Positions 1 to 7,652 are shown, counted from the first letter of the stretch. The stretch: 15,785 bases of DNA from JBBDQZ01 sp040905705 (GCA_040905705.1 JBBDQZ010000070.1:1-15785), one strand, 5' to 3'. Notes: generated from the sequence alone by a model not told the origin. Program-made: numbers and translations.

Positions 1-124
1 TCCCTTTTTACCCCCCTGGCATAGATCCATAACCCATCAACAAAAGGAAAAGAAAGGCACCGCTCACTACACGTTTAATTTAAATCGCTTTTATCCCTTC
101 CCTAATCCAGTCTACTTCCCGGAC

Positions 125-140
125 AAACTCTTACGAGTTT
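125..140 (-). terminator. Possible weak hairpin terminator at the rplQ stop
   Basis: AAACTC and GAGTTT form a perfect 6-bp stem around a 4-base loop that contains most of the rplQ TAA stop. On the transcribed strand the stem is followed by GTCC, not a long T-run, so it is a poor intrinsic terminator; on the other strand the stem is followed by TTT, so a convergent gene off the left edge might use it. The remaining 124 bases to the left edge contain no gene or stronger hairpin that I can support. Confidence 0.3.
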
Positions 141-1096
141 TTGGAATCAGCGTCTCCTGATTTTTTAGCTTTGGTTTTATCCGGTTTTCCGGTGTCTTCC
201 ATTTTTGATTTTTTATCGGCAGATTCTTTAGAGACGGTTCCGGATGACTGTTTGGTTTCCTTCTTACTGGTTTTTTTCTTAGATACAGACTGTTCTACAC
301 TTTCTTCAGACAGCTTTTCTGCTTTTCTGCCGGAAGATTTATTCGAATCATCAGATTCATCCACCTTTTTTGAAGCAGCTGCTTTTTCTTTATCGGTATC
401 TCCGGACTTCTCGTCTTTCGTTTTTTCAGGCGATTTTTCCGAAGCTTTTGTAGCTGATTTTTTTGCTTCCGCCTTTTCGGCAGCGAGCTCACCTTCTGTT
501 TCAGCGTTCGATTTTTCCGAAGCTTTTTCCTTTGCCACCTCTATGGCCTTCTTTTTCTGATCTGATGGCGTTGACGGCTTTACCTCCACAGGTTGATCCG
601 CTGCATCGGCTTTAGACGTCTTTTCAGGTTGTTTCGTATGAGACGATTCCTGTACGGCATCGCTGGCTTTCTTTTTGCCTCCGGATCCCGCCCGGCGTGT
701 GCGACGCTTCTTCTTCCCGGACTTCTCGGGTTGAGAGTCATTAAAGTCCACCAATTCAATCAGTGCCTTTTCTGTCCCATCACCAGGTCGTGCCCCCAGT
801 TTGACAATTCGCGTATATCCACCAGGTCGCTCAGCGATCATCGGCCCGATTTCGTCAAACAACCGCGAGGTCGCCTGATTGTCTCTCAGGTGACGAAATA
901 CCTGGCTTCGATTGTGGGTGCTGTCCTTCTTGGCACGCGACAGAATGGGTTCAACATAACTTCTAAGCGCCTTGGCTTTGGCCAGAGTTGTGATGATTCG
1001 TTCATGTTTGATCAATGCAACAGATAAAGCTTGCAAAGTCGCTTTTCTATGAGAGGCTGTCCGGCCGAGTTTTCGCCCTCTTACTAAATGACGCAT
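131..1096 (-). CDS. rplQ: Large-subunit ribosomal protein L17 with very long low-complexity tail
   Basis: A 321-residue protein whose first roughly 119 residues are ordinary L17: MRHLVRGRKLGRTASHRKATLQ at the start, ITTLAKAKALRSYVEPILSRA, and GGYTRIVKLGARPGDGTEKALIELVDF closing the domain. Typical L17 ends about here. Another 200 residues follow, composed almost only of Lys, Ser, Glu, Asp, Ala, Thr and Gly, without cysteine, tryptophan or hydrophobic runs, so the tail is surely disordered. The first part (about 127-143) is strongly basic, then charges mix. KASEKS occurs twice, 26 residues apart. No stop or frameshift interrupts the frame, so this is one continuous gene. L17 lies near the tunnel exit, so the tail may project there. 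ATG start, no SD; last gene of the operon. Confidence 0.95.
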   Translation of the reverse strand: MRHLVRGRKLGRTASHRKATLQALSVALIKHERIITTLAKAKALRSYVEPILSRAKKDSTHNRSQVFRHLRDNQATSRLFDEIGPMIAERPGGYTRIVKLGARPGDGTEKALIELVDFNDSQPEKSGKKKRRTRRAGSGGKKKASDAVQESSHTKQPEKTSKADAADQPVEVKPSTPSDQKKKAIEVAKEKASEKSNAETEGELAAEKAEAKKSATKASEKSPEKTKDEKSGDTDKEKAAASKKVDESDDSNKSSGRKAEKLSEESVEQSVSKKKTSKKETKQSSGTVSKESADKKSKMEDTGKPDKTKAKKSGDADSKNS

Positions 1097-1127
1097 GGCT
1101 TTCTAAAATTTCTTCGTTATTACGTAA

Positions 1128-2105
1128 TTATTCATTCAAATATTTATCCACATCCATTCCGAACTGCAGATTTTTCTCCTCAATCACCTCCAGTAGTTCA
1201 GCAAGTGATTTTCGTCCGAAATTCCGGAATTTCAACAATTCGGTTTCATCTTTCGATACCAGTTCTGCGATGGTATTGATGTTGGCCGACTTTAAGCAGT
1301 TATAGGCACGCACACTAAGGTTCAAATCTTCTATGCTTGTTTTCAACAAATTGATTATACGCAGTTTTTCAGCGTCAACTTCATCTTCTTCCTGGGCAAA
1401 CGGTTCCTCAATCTGTTCGGTAATAAATTTTTCAATATGATCTTTGAGAATTTTCCCGGCAATGGTAAAGGCCTCTTTCGGGTTAATAGAACCGTCGGTG
1501 TACACCTCCATAGAGAGTTTTTCATAGTCGGTGCGCTGGCCGACCCTGACATTATCTACATCAAATTTCACCGATTTGATGGGGGTAAAAACGGCATCCA
1601 CAGGAATCAGGTCAATATCGGTATCAGATTCCAGGGTCATTTCTTCGGAAGTTACATAACCTTTTCCCCTGCCCATTCGGAGTTCCATCTCAATACTGGC
1701 TCCTTCGGAAAGTGTAGCAATGACCTTGTCGGTATTCAGTACCGTATATTCGGACGTGGATTCATTAATATCATTTGCTGTCAAGTCACCGGGCCCTTCT
1801 TTGGCGACATGAATGACTCCACTGCTCTGTTCCACCTGCTTGAAACGCACTTCTTTGAGATTCAAGATGATGTCATATACATCTTCCGAAATTCCTTCGA
1901 TGCTGGAATACTCATGCTTGACATCACGGATTTTCACAGCTGTAATGGCAATTCCAGGTAAAGAGGAAAGGAGTACACGACGAAATGAATTACCGATCGT
2001 TACTCCAAAACCACGTTCCAGGGGTTGAAGAACAAATTTACCGAATGTATCTGTGGTTTCTTCTACCACCAGACTGTCGGGCATTAACAAGTTATTAGTG
2101 CTCAT
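1128..2105 (-). CDS. rpoA: RNA polymerase alpha subunit
   Basis: A 325-residue alpha subunit. The N-terminal dimerisation domain (about 1-230) contains FVLQPLERGFGVTIGNSFRRVLLSSLPG (25-51), the region that holds the alpha dimer and binds beta. An acidic linker (about 235-246) leads to the C-terminal domain (about 255-320) with IEDLNLSVRAYNCLKSANI and LLKFRNFGRKSLAEL. Arg266 and Asn269 match E. coli Arg265 and Asn268, the residues that contact UP elements, so UP-element recognition is plausible. ATG start without SD. It sits between rpsD and rplQ (31 bases) as in most bacteria. Confidence 0.98.
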   Translation of the reverse strand: MSTNNLLMPDSLVVEETTDTFGKFVLQPLERGFGVTIGNSFRRVLLSSLPGIAITAVKIRDVKHEYSSIEGISEDVYDIILNLKEVRFKQVEQSSGVIHVAKEGPGDLTANDINESTSEYTVLNTDKVIATLSEGASIEMELRMGRGKGYVTSEEMTLESDTDIDLIPVDAVFTPIKSVKFDVDNVRVGQRTDYEKLSMEVYTDGSINPKEAFTIAGKILKDHIEKFITEQIEEPFAQEEDEVDAEKLRIINLLKTSIEDLNLSVRAYNCLKSANINTIAELVSKDETELLKFRNFGRKSLAELLEVIEEKNLQFGMDVDKYLNE

Positions 2106-2160
2106 AAGGCAAGCGATTTACAATGATTACGATATTCAGAAAATTTCATTTTTGGTATGA

Positions 2161-2184
2161 TCGAGATTGAATAATGCATCTCGA
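2161..2184 (-). other. Perfect 7-bp inverted repeat in the rpsD-rpoA gap
   Basis: TCGAGAT (2161-2167) and ATCTCGA (2178-2184) are exact inverted repeats around a 10-base loop. A second, looser stem lies closer to rpsD (TCTCAA against TTGAGA with a 16-base loop, about 2199-2226). Neither is followed by a T-run on the transcribed strand, so they do not look like intrinsic terminators. The 131-base gap is the second longest in the operon. It may hold an mRNA processing site or a binding site affecting rpoA expression, but this is inference. Confidence 0.4.
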
Positions 2185-2236
2185 AAACAGTTTGCAATTT
2201 CTCAAAAAATGGCTCTTGTTCTTGAGAGGGTTGCTA

Positions 2237-2842
2237 TTACTTAGAATACAACTCGATGATGAGCTGTACATTGATATTTTCCGGGATATCCTCCATATCA
2301 GGATAATGCAGAAATTTCCCGGTAAGCGACTTTTTGTCAACCTCCAGCCATTTGAATTTACGACGGGAGGTATTTTTAATGGTATCGTCGATAATATTCA
2401 GATTCCTGGATTTTGGTCGAATCGAAATGACATCACCGGCACGCACTGAATAGGAAGGAATGCTTACAACATTACCATTAACTACCACATGGCGGTGCGT
2501 CACCAATTGACGTGCCTGACGGCGCGTCCGCGAAAAACCCATACGGAACAATGTATTATCCAGACGTGCTTCCAGATACTTCATCAGGTTGTCACCGGTA
2601 ACCCCTTCCCTGGCATTCGCTTTTTTAAACAGATTGCGAAACTGTCGTTCCAGCATACCATAGGTATACTTGGCTTTCTGTTTTTCATCAAGCTGGATGG
2701 CGTATTCCGATTTTTTCATCCGGCGGGATCGGCCATGCTCCCCGGGGCCATAGGGCTTTCTCTCGAGCGCCTTGCTCGGACCGAATATCGGTTCTTTAAA
2801 TCTTCTTGCTTTTTTTTGCTTAGGTCCAGTATATCTTGCCAT
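2237..2842 (-). CDS. rpsD: Small-subunit ribosomal protein S4, zinc-free form
   Basis: A 201-residue S4. The MARYTGPKQKKARR opening lacks the Cys4-type zinc knuckle found in some bacteria, and the protein has no cysteine at all. The middle has the KPYGPGEHGRSRRMKKSEY block and KQKAKYTYGMLERQFRNLF; the S4 RNA-binding domain carries LDNTLFRMGFSRTRRQARQLVTHRHVVVNG. S4 nucleates 30S assembly on the 5' domain of 16S rRNA, supports decoding accuracy, and in E. coli represses the alpha operon translationally. ATG start without SD. It is followed by a 131-base gap with two inverted repeats before rpoA. Confidence 0.98.
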   Translation of the reverse strand: MARYTGPKQKKARRFKEPIFGPSKALERKPYGPGEHGRSRRMKKSEYAIQLDEKQKAKYTYGMLERQFRNLFKKANAREGVTGDNLMKYLEARLDNTLFRMGFSRTRRQARQLVTHRHVVVNGNVVSIPSYSVRAGDVISIRPKSRNLNIIDDTIKNTSRRKFKWLEVDKKSLTGKFLHYPDMEDIPENINVQLIIELYSK

Positions 2843-2863
2843 ATTGTAAATAGACTATCGGTG

Positions 2864-3265
2864 TTAGACTCTTCTGCGCTTGGGGGGACGACACCCGTTG
2901 TGCGGAATCGGTGTTATATCTGTGATAACCTGTACTTCCAATCCGGAAGTTGACAGTGCCCTGATAGCAGCTTCCCGTCCGGATCCCGGTCCTTTGACAT
3001 AGACATCTACTTTTCTGAGCCCCATGTCATAGGCCGCTTTAGCTGCTGTTTGTGAACTCATTTGTGCCGCATAAGGAGTGTTTTTTCGTGATCCTTTAAA
3101 TCCTTCCCTTCCGGAAGTAGACCACGAGACCACGTTCCCGTCTCCATCAGTAATGGTGACGGTGACATTATTAAAGGTAGCCTTGATATAGGCTCGCCCC
3201 GAAGGATCGGTCAATTGTTTCTTCTTCTTTTTGGAAGCTGCTGCTTTTACTTGCTTTTTTGCCAT
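2864..3265 (-). CDS. rpsK: Small-subunit ribosomal protein S11
   Basis: A 133-residue S11 with a short Lys/Ala-rich N-terminal extension (residues 1-17). The core AYIKATFNNVTVTITD, GNVVSWSTSG, GFKGSRKNTPYAAQ and the end ITDITPIPHNGCRPPKRRRV are nearly invariant. The Asn-Gly pair in PHNGCRPP is the site of an isoaspartate bond in E. coli S11. S11 lines the mRNA exit region of the platform near the anti-SD end of 16S rRNA. ATG start without SD; 23 bases after rpsM and 21 before rpsD. Confidence 0.98.
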   Translation of the reverse strand: MAKKQVKAAASKKKKKQLTDPSGRAYIKATFNNVTVTITDGDGNVVSWSTSGREGFKGSRKNTPYAAQMSSQTAAKAAYDMGLRKVDVYVKGPGSGREAAIRALSTSGLEVQVITDITPIPHNGCRPPKRRRV

Positions 3266-3288
3266 AATTTAACTCAAAATTCACTCTG

Positions 3289-3669
3289 TTATTTTCTGAG
3301 AGCCAGTTTTTTACCTGCAACGGTGCGTCGTTTGCCTTTTCTGGTTCGCGCGTTGGTTTTGGTGCGCTGACCGCGCGCCGGTAATCCTCGCCGGTGCCTG
3401 AGTCCACGGTACGACCCGATATCCATCAATCGTTTGATATTTGCATTTACTTCAGCACGCAAGGCACCTTCAACCTTGAACGCGTTCTCAACTTCTTTTC
3501 GAATACTGGCGACTTCCTCCTCATCCCAGTCATTGACCTTCTTGTTAACATCAATCCCGAGTTTTTCCAGGATCAACAGGGAACGTGATTTTCCTACACC
3601 AAAAATATAGGTAAGTCCGATGACGCCACGTTTGTTTTTTGGTAAATCTATACCTGCAATTCGAGCCAT
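3289..3669 (-). CDS. rpsM: Small-subunit ribosomal protein S13
   Basis: A 126-residue S13. MARIAGIDLPKNKRGVIGLTYIFGVGKSRS opens the helix-two-turn-helix domain, and GSYRGLRHRRGLPARGQRTKTNARTRKGKRRTVAGKK forms the long basic tail that reaches between the P-site tRNA and the subunit interface. S13 contacts L5 and 23S rRNA in an intersubunit bridge. First ribosomal gene of the alpha block after rpmJ. ATG start without SD. Confidence 0.98.
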   Translation of the reverse strand: MARIAGIDLPKNKRGVIGLTYIFGVGKSRSLLILEKLGIDVNKKVNDWDEEEVASIRKEVENAFKVEGALRAEVNANIKRLMDIGSYRGLRHRRGLPARGQRTKTNARTRKGKRRTVAGKKLALRK

Positions 3670-3687
3670 ATGTCTAATTTCTCACTT

Positions 3688-3804
3688 TTACCCTTGTCGC
3701 TGCTTGTTGCGCGGGTTCCTTTTGTTGATAATAAATACACGGCCTTTTCGACGAACAATTTTATCGCCGGGCCCTCTTTTACGAACGGATGCTTTCGTTT
3801 TCAT
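3688..3804 (-). CDS. rpmJ: Large-subunit ribosomal protein L36, cysteine-free form
   Basis: A 38-residue protein that starts MKTKASVRKRGPG and ends INKRNPRNKQRQG with a TAA stop. The MKxxASVRKR opening and the NPRxKQRQG ending are unmistakable L36. The usual zinc ribbon (three Cys and one His) is missing: there are no cysteines at all, the ligand positions being replaced by residues such as Gly, Asp and Asn. This is the zinc-independent class. L36 binds 23S rRNA near the base of the central protuberance. It sits between infA and rpsM, 18 bases before the latter, where the alpha operon classically begins. ATG start without SD. Confidence 0.97.
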   Translation of the reverse strand: MKTKASVRKRGPGDKIVRRKGRVFIINKRNPRNKQRQG

Positions 3805-3903
3805 GTGTTTAAAAATTAGGAATCATATTGTCACATAGAATATCCATGAGATTCAAATCATACACCTGTGTTTTGAAACCTCCATATGGTTATTTCATAA
3901 TCC

Positions 3904-4122
3904 TTATTTATAACGGTAAGTAATTCTTCCTTTACTCAAGTCATAAGGTGACATTTCAACAGTCACCTTGTCACCAGGTAATATTTTGATATAGTACATT
4001 CTCATTTTTCCGGATACATGCGCAAGAATTTCGTGCCCGTTTTCGAGTTCCACCCGAAATTGCGCATTGGGCAATGCTTCAAGAATCGTTCCTTCCTGCT
4101 TAATAGGCTCTTGTTTAGCCAT
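3904..4122 (-). CDS. infA: Translation initiation factor IF-1
   Basis: A 72-residue IF-1, the standard length, made of one S1-like OB fold. KQEGTILEALPNAQFRVELENGHEILAHVSGKMR (about 8-41) and ILPGDKVTVEMSPYDLSKGRITYRYK carry the family pattern. IF-1 occupies the 30S A site during initiation and helps IF-2 and IF-3. Its ATG lies inside map, overlapping by 8 bases, and it has no SD motif, so coupling to map translation is likely. After its stop there is a 99-base spacer before rpmJ, one of the longer gaps in the operon. I see only weak imperfect dyads there and no convincing promoter. Confidence 0.98.
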   Translation of the reverse strand: MAKQEPIKQEGTILEALPNAQFRVELENGHEILAHVSGKMRMYYIKILPGDKVTVEMSPYDLSKGRITYRYK

Positions 4123-4927
4123 GCGTTAAAAGAGTGTCGATTTGAATTTTGGTTATCTCCTCAATATAGTCAAAAGTGCTCAAAATTTCAGCTTCACCTT
4201 CTCTGATTACTATATCATGCTCATAATGAGCGGCATTTCGACCATCCGCTGTGGTAATTGACCAGCCATCATTTAATGTCTTGATTTCACGACTTCCCAT
4301 GGTGATCATCGGCTCTACCGCAAGTGTTGTCCCGCTTCGGAGTCGTTTCCCGTAACCCGGTTTACCGAAATTGGGAACTGCCGGCGCTTCATGCAATTGA
4401 CGACCCAGGCCGTGGCCAACCAGTTCGCGAATCACACCGTAACCTGCCGATTCACAATGTGTCTGAATTGCAGAGCTGATGTCTCCGATTTTGTTGCCAT
4501 GAACCGCCTGTTCAATGCCCAGATAAAGCGAGGTCATGGTCGTTTTAAGCAGCTCCATCGTCTCATCATCACACTCATTGACAATAAATGTATATGCGGA
4601 GTCACCAACAAACCCATCTTTAATAATTCCACAATCAACAGAAACAATGTCTCCGGATTGAAGCGTGTAGTCGCCCGGTATTCCGTGTACCACCACATTA
4701 TTCACTGAAATACATAGTGCAGCAGGAAATGGATTTTTACGCGGTCCATATCCCTTGAACGCCGGTATCCCGTTGTTTTTACTGATATGCTCTTCGGCAA
4801 TCTCATTAAGTTTACCCGTAGTTATGCCAGGCCGGATATGGCCGGCAACCGTTGCCAGTGTCCGGGAAACCAGCTGTGCGCTTACACGCATCTTGGAAAT
4901 TTCATTTTCGCTTTTCAGATAGATCAC
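4115..4927 (-). CDS. map: Type I methionine aminopeptidase
   Basis: A 270-residue class I MetAP that removes the initiator methionine from nascent proteins at the ribosome. The five metal ligands are all visible: Asp98 (SVDCG), Asp109 (GFVGDSA), His172 (VGHGLG), Glu205 (AVEPMI) and Glu236 (HYEHDIV). His81 in VVHGIPGD and His179 in LHEAP match the substrate-binding histidines. There is no N-terminal zinc finger, so this is the short bacterial form. The start is GTG, supported by AAGGA about 6 bases upstream and by homologous length. The gene's end overlaps infA by 8 bases. Placement after secY is common in Bacteroidota and several other phyla. Confidence 0.97.
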   Translation of the reverse strand: MIYLKSENEISKMRVSAQLVSRTLATVAGHIRPGITTGKLNEIAEEHISKNNGIPAFKGYGPRKNPFPAALCISVNNVVVHGIPGDYTLQSGDIVSVDCGIIKDGFVGDSAYTFIVNECDDETMELLKTTMTSLYLGIEQAVHGNKIGDISSAIQTHCESAGYGVIRELVGHGLGRQLHEAPAVPNFGKPGYGKRLRSGTTLAVEPMITMGSREIKTLNDGWSITTADGRNAAHYEHDIVIREGEAEILSTFDYIEEITKIQIDTLLTHG

Positions 4928-4937
4928 AAATATTCCT

Positions 4938-6242
4938 TTATCTTCTTCTGCTGCGCATACGCCCTGTTTTCATAAATCCATCATAATGACGCATCATTAA
5001 ATGACTTTCAATTTGCTGTAACGTATCCAGTGAAACGCTTACAATAATCAACAAACTGGTGCCTCCATAAAACATGGCAAATCCGGGAGTAACTCCAAAA
5101 TTTGCCGCCACAGCAGGTAGAATAGCTACTATAGCAATAAAAATAGATCCCGGAAGCGTGATGCGTGACAATATATTATCAATAAAATCAACCGTTTGTT
5201 TGCCTGGACGCACCCCGGGGATGAATCCACCCTGTTGCTTCATGGTGTCAGCCATCTGTTTTGGATTGATCACTATTGCGGTGTAAAAGAACGTGAAGAA
5301 AACCACAATAATTGCAAAAATAATCGAGTAAGCCACTCCGGTAAAATCGCCGGACCAGGCTGTCAACATCTGGACTGTTTCATTACCGGGAAAAAATGTA
5401 CCGATGGTACTCGGAATGAACATGATGGACTGGGCAAAGATGATCGGCATAACGCCGGCAGCATTCACACGTAACGGCAAATACTGGGTAGTGCCCCCGT
5501 ACACTTTGCGACCTATCACCCGTTTGGCGTATTGAACCGGAATACGCCGTTGCCCCTGGGTAAGAAGCACTACTGAGGCCACAACCAACACCAGTACACC
5601 AAGCTCGAACAAGACAATAATGATATTGGCTTTTGTCTGGATCTCATTAAGCAGACTGGTTGGAAGTGCTGCTATAATACCAATCATGATCAGTAAAGAA
5701 ATCCCATTCCCGATTCCCCGTTCAGTGATTCGTTCACCCAGCCACATTACAAATACGGTCCCGGCAGTAAGAACGATCATCCCGGTAATGATGAAGGCGG
5801 TATTACTTACCACAATAGCTTCCGGCGAGGAGTTCATTAAATTGATCGAAAAACCGACAGACTGCACCAATGTGATGAGAACCGTACCATAACGGGTTAA
5901 CTGGTTGATTTTTCTTCTTCCATCTTCCCCTTCCCGTTGTAATTTTTGAAAATAGGGAACAACCGCACCCATTAACTGGATAATAATAGACGCTGTAATG
6001 TAGGGCATAATACCCAGTGCAAAAACACCGGCACGGGCAAACGCACCCCCGACAAACAGGTCAAACAGCCCAAGAAGGTCGGTGGCGGCACCGGTGGTCG
6101 CCGTCAGCTGAGTAGCATCCACCCCCGGCATAGTAATGTAGGTTCCCACCCGATAGATGAGCAGGATGCCAACCACATACAAGATCCGCTTGCGCAGCTC
6201 CTCAATTTTAAAAATATTCTGGAAGTTTTGAATCAAACTCAT
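4938..6242 (-). CDS. secY: Preprotein translocase channel subunit SecY
   Basis: A 434-residue inner-membrane protein with ten hydrophobic segments at roughly 18-37, 72-95, 118-136, 146-168, 179-197, 206-227, 262-283, 303-325, 364-384 and 389-405. Typical SecY features are the GTYITMPGVD entry into the plug region after the first helix, the cytosolic stretch KLQREGEDGRRKINQLTRYG, GERITERGIGNGISLLI, the QYAKRVIGRKVYGG loop with LPLRVNAAGVMPIIFA, and INPKQMADTMKQQGGFIPGVRPG before the last helices. With SecE and SecG it forms the channel for exported and membrane proteins. The cytosolic end is strongly basic (KTGRMRSRRR). ATG start without SD; map follows after 10 bases. Confidence 0.98.
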   Translation of the reverse strand: MSLIQNFQNIFKIEELRKRILYVVGILLIYRVGTYITMPGVDATQLTATTGAATDLLGLFDLFVGGAFARAGVFALGIMPYITASIIIQLMGAVVPYFQKLQREGEDGRRKINQLTRYGTVLITLVQSVGFSINLMNSSPEAIVVSNTAFIITGMIVLTAGTVFVMWLGERITERGIGNGISLLIMIGIIAALPTSLLNEIQTKANIIIVLFELGVLVLVVASVVLLTQGQRRIPVQYAKRVIGRKVYGGTTQYLPLRVNAAGVMPIIFAQSIMFIPSTIGTFFPGNETVQMLTAWSGDFTGVAYSIIFAIIVVFFTFFYTAIVINPKQMADTMKQQGGFIPGVRPGKQTVDFIDNILSRITLPGSIFIAIVAILPAVAANFGVTPGFAMFYGGTSLLIIVSVSLDTLQQIESHLMMRHYDGFMKTGRMRSRRR

Positions 6243-6266
6243 TCGGATTCAGTAATCATTGTGCAT

Positions 6267-6716
6267 TCAAATTTTAGTTACGGAACCACCGGCTTTTTCA
6301 ATTTTATCTATTGCCGTTTTGCTGAAACCGTGTGCTTCAATTTTCAGAGACGTGTTCACTTCTCCACGTCCCAGAATCTTCACCAACTCCTTTTTTCGAA
6401 TGATCCCGGCAGTAATCAGATCACTGATCGTAATAATCTCCCCAAGTTTACCGCGCTCTCTGAAGTCTGCAATAACATCAAGATTAAGTGCCACATACTC
6501 CTTTCGGAACGGATTTTTAAACCCAAACTTGGGAATTCGGCGTTGAAGTGGCATTTGTCCACCTTCAAAACCACGTTGATTTGAAAATCCACTTCCGGAT
6601 TTTTGACCCTTATGTCCTCTTCCGGACTGTTTACCCAGGCCCGAGCCTTCTCCGCGTCCAATGCGTTTACGGGTTTTTTTGTTAGGTTCCGGTGCTACAA
6701 GCGTGTTTAATTTCAT
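6267..6716 (-). CDS. rplO: Large-subunit ribosomal protein L15
   Basis: A 149-residue L15 of usual length. The N-terminal extended, glycine-rich region with KRIGRGEGSGLGKQSGRGHKGQKSG (about 17-41) and GFEGGQMPLQRRIPKFGF (about 49-66) is the classic signature, followed by a compact C-terminal domain ending HGFSKTAIDKIEKAGGSV. L15 is a late-assembling 50S protein that reaches into the rRNA core. It directly precedes secY, as almost everywhere, with 24 bases between. ATG start without SD. Confidence 0.98.
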   Translation of the reverse strand: MKLNTLVAPEPNKKTRKRIGRGEGSGLGKQSGRGHKGQKSGSGFSNQRGFEGGQMPLQRRIPKFGFKNPFRKEYVALNLDVIADFRERGKLGEIITISDLITAGIIRKKELVKILGRGEVNTSLKIEAHGFSKTAIDKIEKAGGSVTKI

Positions 6717-6746
6717 GGGTGATACCTTGCGTTTAATATTTACTGC

Positions 6747-7274
6747 TCAACCTTGAAACACTTTTTTCAGGGATACACCCCTTCTCTGAGCAATCTCAAC
6801 AGGGTCCTGCAGCTGTTTCAGTGCATCAAAAGTTGCCTTGACCACATTATGAGGATTGGAAGATCCTAATGACTTGGTAAGTATGTTATGAATACCTGCA
6901 TTCTCAAGAACTGCTTTCACCGCTCCACCGGCGATTACACCGGTACCTTCCGATGCCGGGCGAAGTAATACCCGGCCTGCTCCGCACTTGCCAACAACCG
7001 GATGTGGGACGGAGCTGCCTTTGGTAAGAGGAATACGAATCAGATTCTTTTTCGCATCATCAATACCTTTTTGAATGGCATCCGAAACTTCATTTGCTTT
7101 GCCCAGACCGTGACCAACAATTCCTTCCTTATTACCCACGACAACGATGGCATTAAAACTGAAACGCCGGCCGCCTTTCACTACTTTAGCAACCCGGTTA
7201 ATATGTACAAGCCGCTCTTCAAGATTGAGCTCGCTGGCTTTAATGTTATACTGTTTTCTTTTTATTTTTGGCAT
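6747..7274 (-). CDS. rpsE: Small-subunit ribosomal protein S5
   Basis: A 175-residue S5, near family length. It holds the double-stranded-RNA-binding-like N-terminal domain with the loop NRVAKVVKGGRRF (26-38), where spectinomycin-resistance changes map in other bacteria, then GNKEGIVGHGLGKANEV, and the C-terminal domain with VVGKCGAGRVLLRPASEGTG and SSNPHNVVKATFDAL. S5 contributes to decoding accuracy and mRNA helicase action at the entry channel. ATG start without SD. In most bacteria rpmD follows; here rplO begins only 30 bases after the stop, so rpmD is absent. Confidence 0.98.
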   Translation of the reverse strand: MPKIKRKQYNIKASELNLEERLVHINRVAKVVKGGRRFSFNAIVVVGNKEGIVGHGLGKANEVSDAIQKGIDDAKKNLIRIPLTKGSSVPHPVVGKCGAGRVLLRPASEGTGVIAGGAVKAVLENAGIHNILTKSLGSSNPHNVVKATFDALKQLQDPVEIAQRRGVSLKKVFQG

Positions 7275-7286
7275 ATTCTAAATGGA

Positions 7287-7652
7287 TTAAAACTGCAAAC
7301 CTCCTTTACGTGCACCTTCAGCTAAGTTCTTGACAACCCCGTGGTATCGATATCCGCTGCGATCGAAAATCACCTTCTTAACGCCTTGTTCTACCGCTTT
7401 TTTACCGAGATATTCACCGATTATTTCGGCTTGTTCCTGTTTCGCTTTGCCTTTCAAATCACCTTGAATATCTTTGGAAAGACTGGATGCGGAGACAAGG
7501 GTGGTCTGAGCCTGGTCATCAATGACCTGGGCATAGAGATGCTTCGAACTCTTAAAGACACTGATCCTTGGTTTTTCCGCCGTTCCTGAAATTTTGGATC
7601 GGACTCTTTGCCTGATTTTGGTTCTTCTTGCCGTTTTTGCAAAATTACTCAT
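7287..7652 (-). CDS. rplR: Large-subunit ribosomal protein L18
   Basis: A 121-residue L18. The basic N-terminal part (RRTKIRQRVRSKISG), PRISVFKSSKHLYAQVIDD, and the end VIFDRSGYRYHGVVKNLAEGARKGGLQF are family hallmarks. L18 binds 5S rRNA with L5 and anchors it in the central protuberance. An AGGAG motif lies about 8 bases before the ATG, one of the few clear SD signals on an ATG-started gene in this operon. rpsE begins 12 bases downstream. Confidence 0.97.
   Translation of the reverse strand: MSNFAKTARRTKIRQRVRSKISGTAEKPRISVFKSSKHLYAQVIDDQAQTTLVSASSLSKDIQGDLKGKAKQEQAEIIGEYLGKKAVEQGVKKVIFDRSGYRYHGVVKNLAEGARKGGLQF

Noticed and set aside
141..560. Plus-strand ORF rich in Ser, Phe and Asp opposite the rplQ tail
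   Set aside because: It is the complement of the Lys/Glu/Ser-rich L17 tail; low complexity leaves the opposite strand open. It has no family resemblance and no start signal.
131..1096. Frameshift or fusion explaining the long L17 frame
   Set aside because: The tail has uniform composition continuous with the basic segment after the L17 domain and no domain of another protein, so a natural extension is the simpler reading.
3805..3903. Promoter or small ORFs in the infA-rpmJ spacer
   Set aside because: Only imperfect dyads, a poor match to the Bacteroidota -7 element and ORFs of about 10-12 codons are present; none is supportable.
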